From Coxiellaceae bacterium (GTDB lineage: Bacteria > Pseudomonadota > Gammaproteobacteria > UBA9339), in NCBI GenBank assembly GCA_003142435.1, contig PLMI01000114.1, positions 1 through 5,988 on the forward strand: a stretch of 5,988 nucleotides of DNA, given 5' to 3'. The position numbers were made by a program, and so were the translations under genes. Below are positions 5,215-5,988 of the stretch, piece after piece. Below the pieces are notes generated by a model. The model worked only from the letters and a program-made list of their open reading frames with translations. It ran no database searches and was not told the DNA's origin. Numbering within the stretch: the first letter of the stretch is position 1; each line of letters begins with the position of its first letter.

Positions 5215-5988
5215 ATGAATAGACAAAAAATAGAAAACTGGCTGCGCGAAGAAAACCCGAAAAGGCTTGAAGAATTATGGCAAATGGCAGATGCCGTAAG
5301 GCAAGAGAACGTTGGCAATGAAGTCCATTTGCGGGGACTTTTGGAAATATCGAATTATTGTGTGAGAAAATGCGCGTATTGTGGAATTAATGTGGATAAT
5401 AATGCGATTTCTCGTTATCGCATGACGCGAGATGAGATTTTAGAGTGTGCGCAAAAAGCAGTAAGTTTTGGTTATGGAACTTTAGTAATACAGTCAGGCG
5501 AAGACTATGGATTAACTCGAGAATTTATTGCTGACATTGTTAATTACGTTAAAGATAAAACTCCTTTAGCTGTTACATTAAGTTTAGGCGAGCGATCGTT
5601 CGAAGATTTAAAGCATTGGCGTGCTTGTGGTGCTGACCGTTACTTATTGCGTTTTGAGACTTCTAATTCAGATCTTTATAAATTTATTCATCCGCCATTT
5701 TCTTCTGAAAATTTTCGGCGTGATCGCTTTGTTATTTTAAATGAGCTCAAACAATTAGGCTATGAAATTGGCAGCGGGGTAATGATTGGAATTCCGGGGC
5801 AAACTTTTGCAATGTTGGCAGAGGATATTTTACGCTTTTGCGAACTTGATTTAGATATGATCGGAGTTGGTCCATATATTTCGCACCCTGCAACAAGACT
5901 TGCGGCTTCATTAAAAAATGTTGCAGCCAATGAAGATCAAGTTCCAAATAGCGAAGAAATGACTTATAAAGTAGTGGCACTAAAACGC
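5215..5988 (+). CDS. hydE: [FeFe]-hydrogenase maturation radical SAM enzyme HydE (partial, 3' end beyond window)
   Basis: HydE is a cytoplasmic radical SAM enzyme that processes the iron-cysteine synthon made by HydG on the way to the [2Fe] subcluster. The frame is open from the ATG at 5215 to the window end: 258 codons of a protein that is usually about 350 residues. The motifs follow the family in order: EISNYC with C49-x3-C53-x2-C56 (CVRKCAYCG), RYRMT (67-71), QSGED (93-97), TLSLGE (121-126), DRYLLRFET (141-149), GIPGQT (192-197), GPYISHP (219-225) and MTYKVVALKR at the edge. Against the Thermotoga maritima HydE sequence as I remember it, the match is close throughout and the N-terminus about 14 residues shorter. 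ATG 5215 is the first start after the in-frame TAA at 5158-5160; the next ATG (5284) would delete a conserved helix. The related PylB and BioB share the fold, but the hydG and hydF neighbours settle the call. The optional second cluster site lies in the missing C-terminal part and cannot be judged. Confidence 0.96.
   Translation, partial: MNRQKIENWLREENPKRLEELWQMADAVRQENVGNEVHLRGLLEISNYCVRKCAYCGINVDNNAISRYRMTRDEILECAQKAVSFGYGTLVIQSGEDYGLTREFIADIVNYVKDKTPLAVTLSLGERSFEDLKHWRACGADRYLLRFETSNSDLYKFIHPPFSSENFRRDRFVILNELKQLGYEIGSGVMIGIPGQTFAMLAEDILRFCELDLDMIGVGPYISHPATRLAASLKNVAANEDQVPNSEEMTYKVVALKR

Noticed and set aside
5747..5980. 77-codon minus-strand frame opposite the end of the window
   Set aside because: The plus strand here encodes conserved HydE motifs (GIPGQT, GPYISHP), so this is a shadow frame.

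Overview
The window carries the [FeFe]-hydrogenase maturation genes of an AT-rich bacterium, next to a large protein of unknown function that looks host-directed or membrane-associated. All three accessory enzymes of H-cluster assembly are present. hydG and hydF run leftward as a two-gene unit with only 2 bp between them. hydE runs rightward from the other side of a 44-bp divergent spacer and leaves the window before its end. The three carry the expected cofactor and GTP-binding motifs, so these calls are firm. The hydrogenase itself (hydA) is not in the window.

Layout: 1-95 is a short flank that may hold the tail of a rightward gene from outside the window. 96-2216 (minus) encodes a 706-residue protein that I cannot assign to a family; it has no signal peptide, a tight pair of hydrophobic segments in the middle, helical charged stretches and a long Pro/Lys/Glu/Thr-rich tail. 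2217-2528 is a very AT-rich non-coding gap with a candidate promoter, repeats and two weak hairpins. 2529-3800 (minus) is hydF, 3803-5170 (minus) is hydG, 5171-5214 is the divergent control region, and 5215-5988 (plus) is the first 258 codons of hydE.

How the genes work together: in the known pathway HydG splits tyrosine to supply CO and cyanide on an iron-cysteine synthon, HydE (radical SAM) processes that synthon, and the GTPase/scaffold HydF completes the [2Fe] subcluster and delivers it to HydA. The organism therefore very probably makes an H2-evolving or H2-oxidising [FeFe]-hydrogenase and lives, at least in part, without oxygen.

Organism: base composition, weak or absent Shine-Dalgarno signals and a big orphan protein with a bilobed hydrophobic domain suggest an anaerobic, host-associated or intracellular bacterium. 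An anaerobic chlamydial lineage (Anoxychlamydiales are known to carry these maturases) would fit both the hyd genes and an Inc-like hydrophobic hairpin, but a gammaproteobacterial (Legionellales-like) or other host-associated lineage is not excluded. This placement is inference. I see no tRNA, rRNA, CRISPR array or insertion sequence. The reading frames use the standard code.
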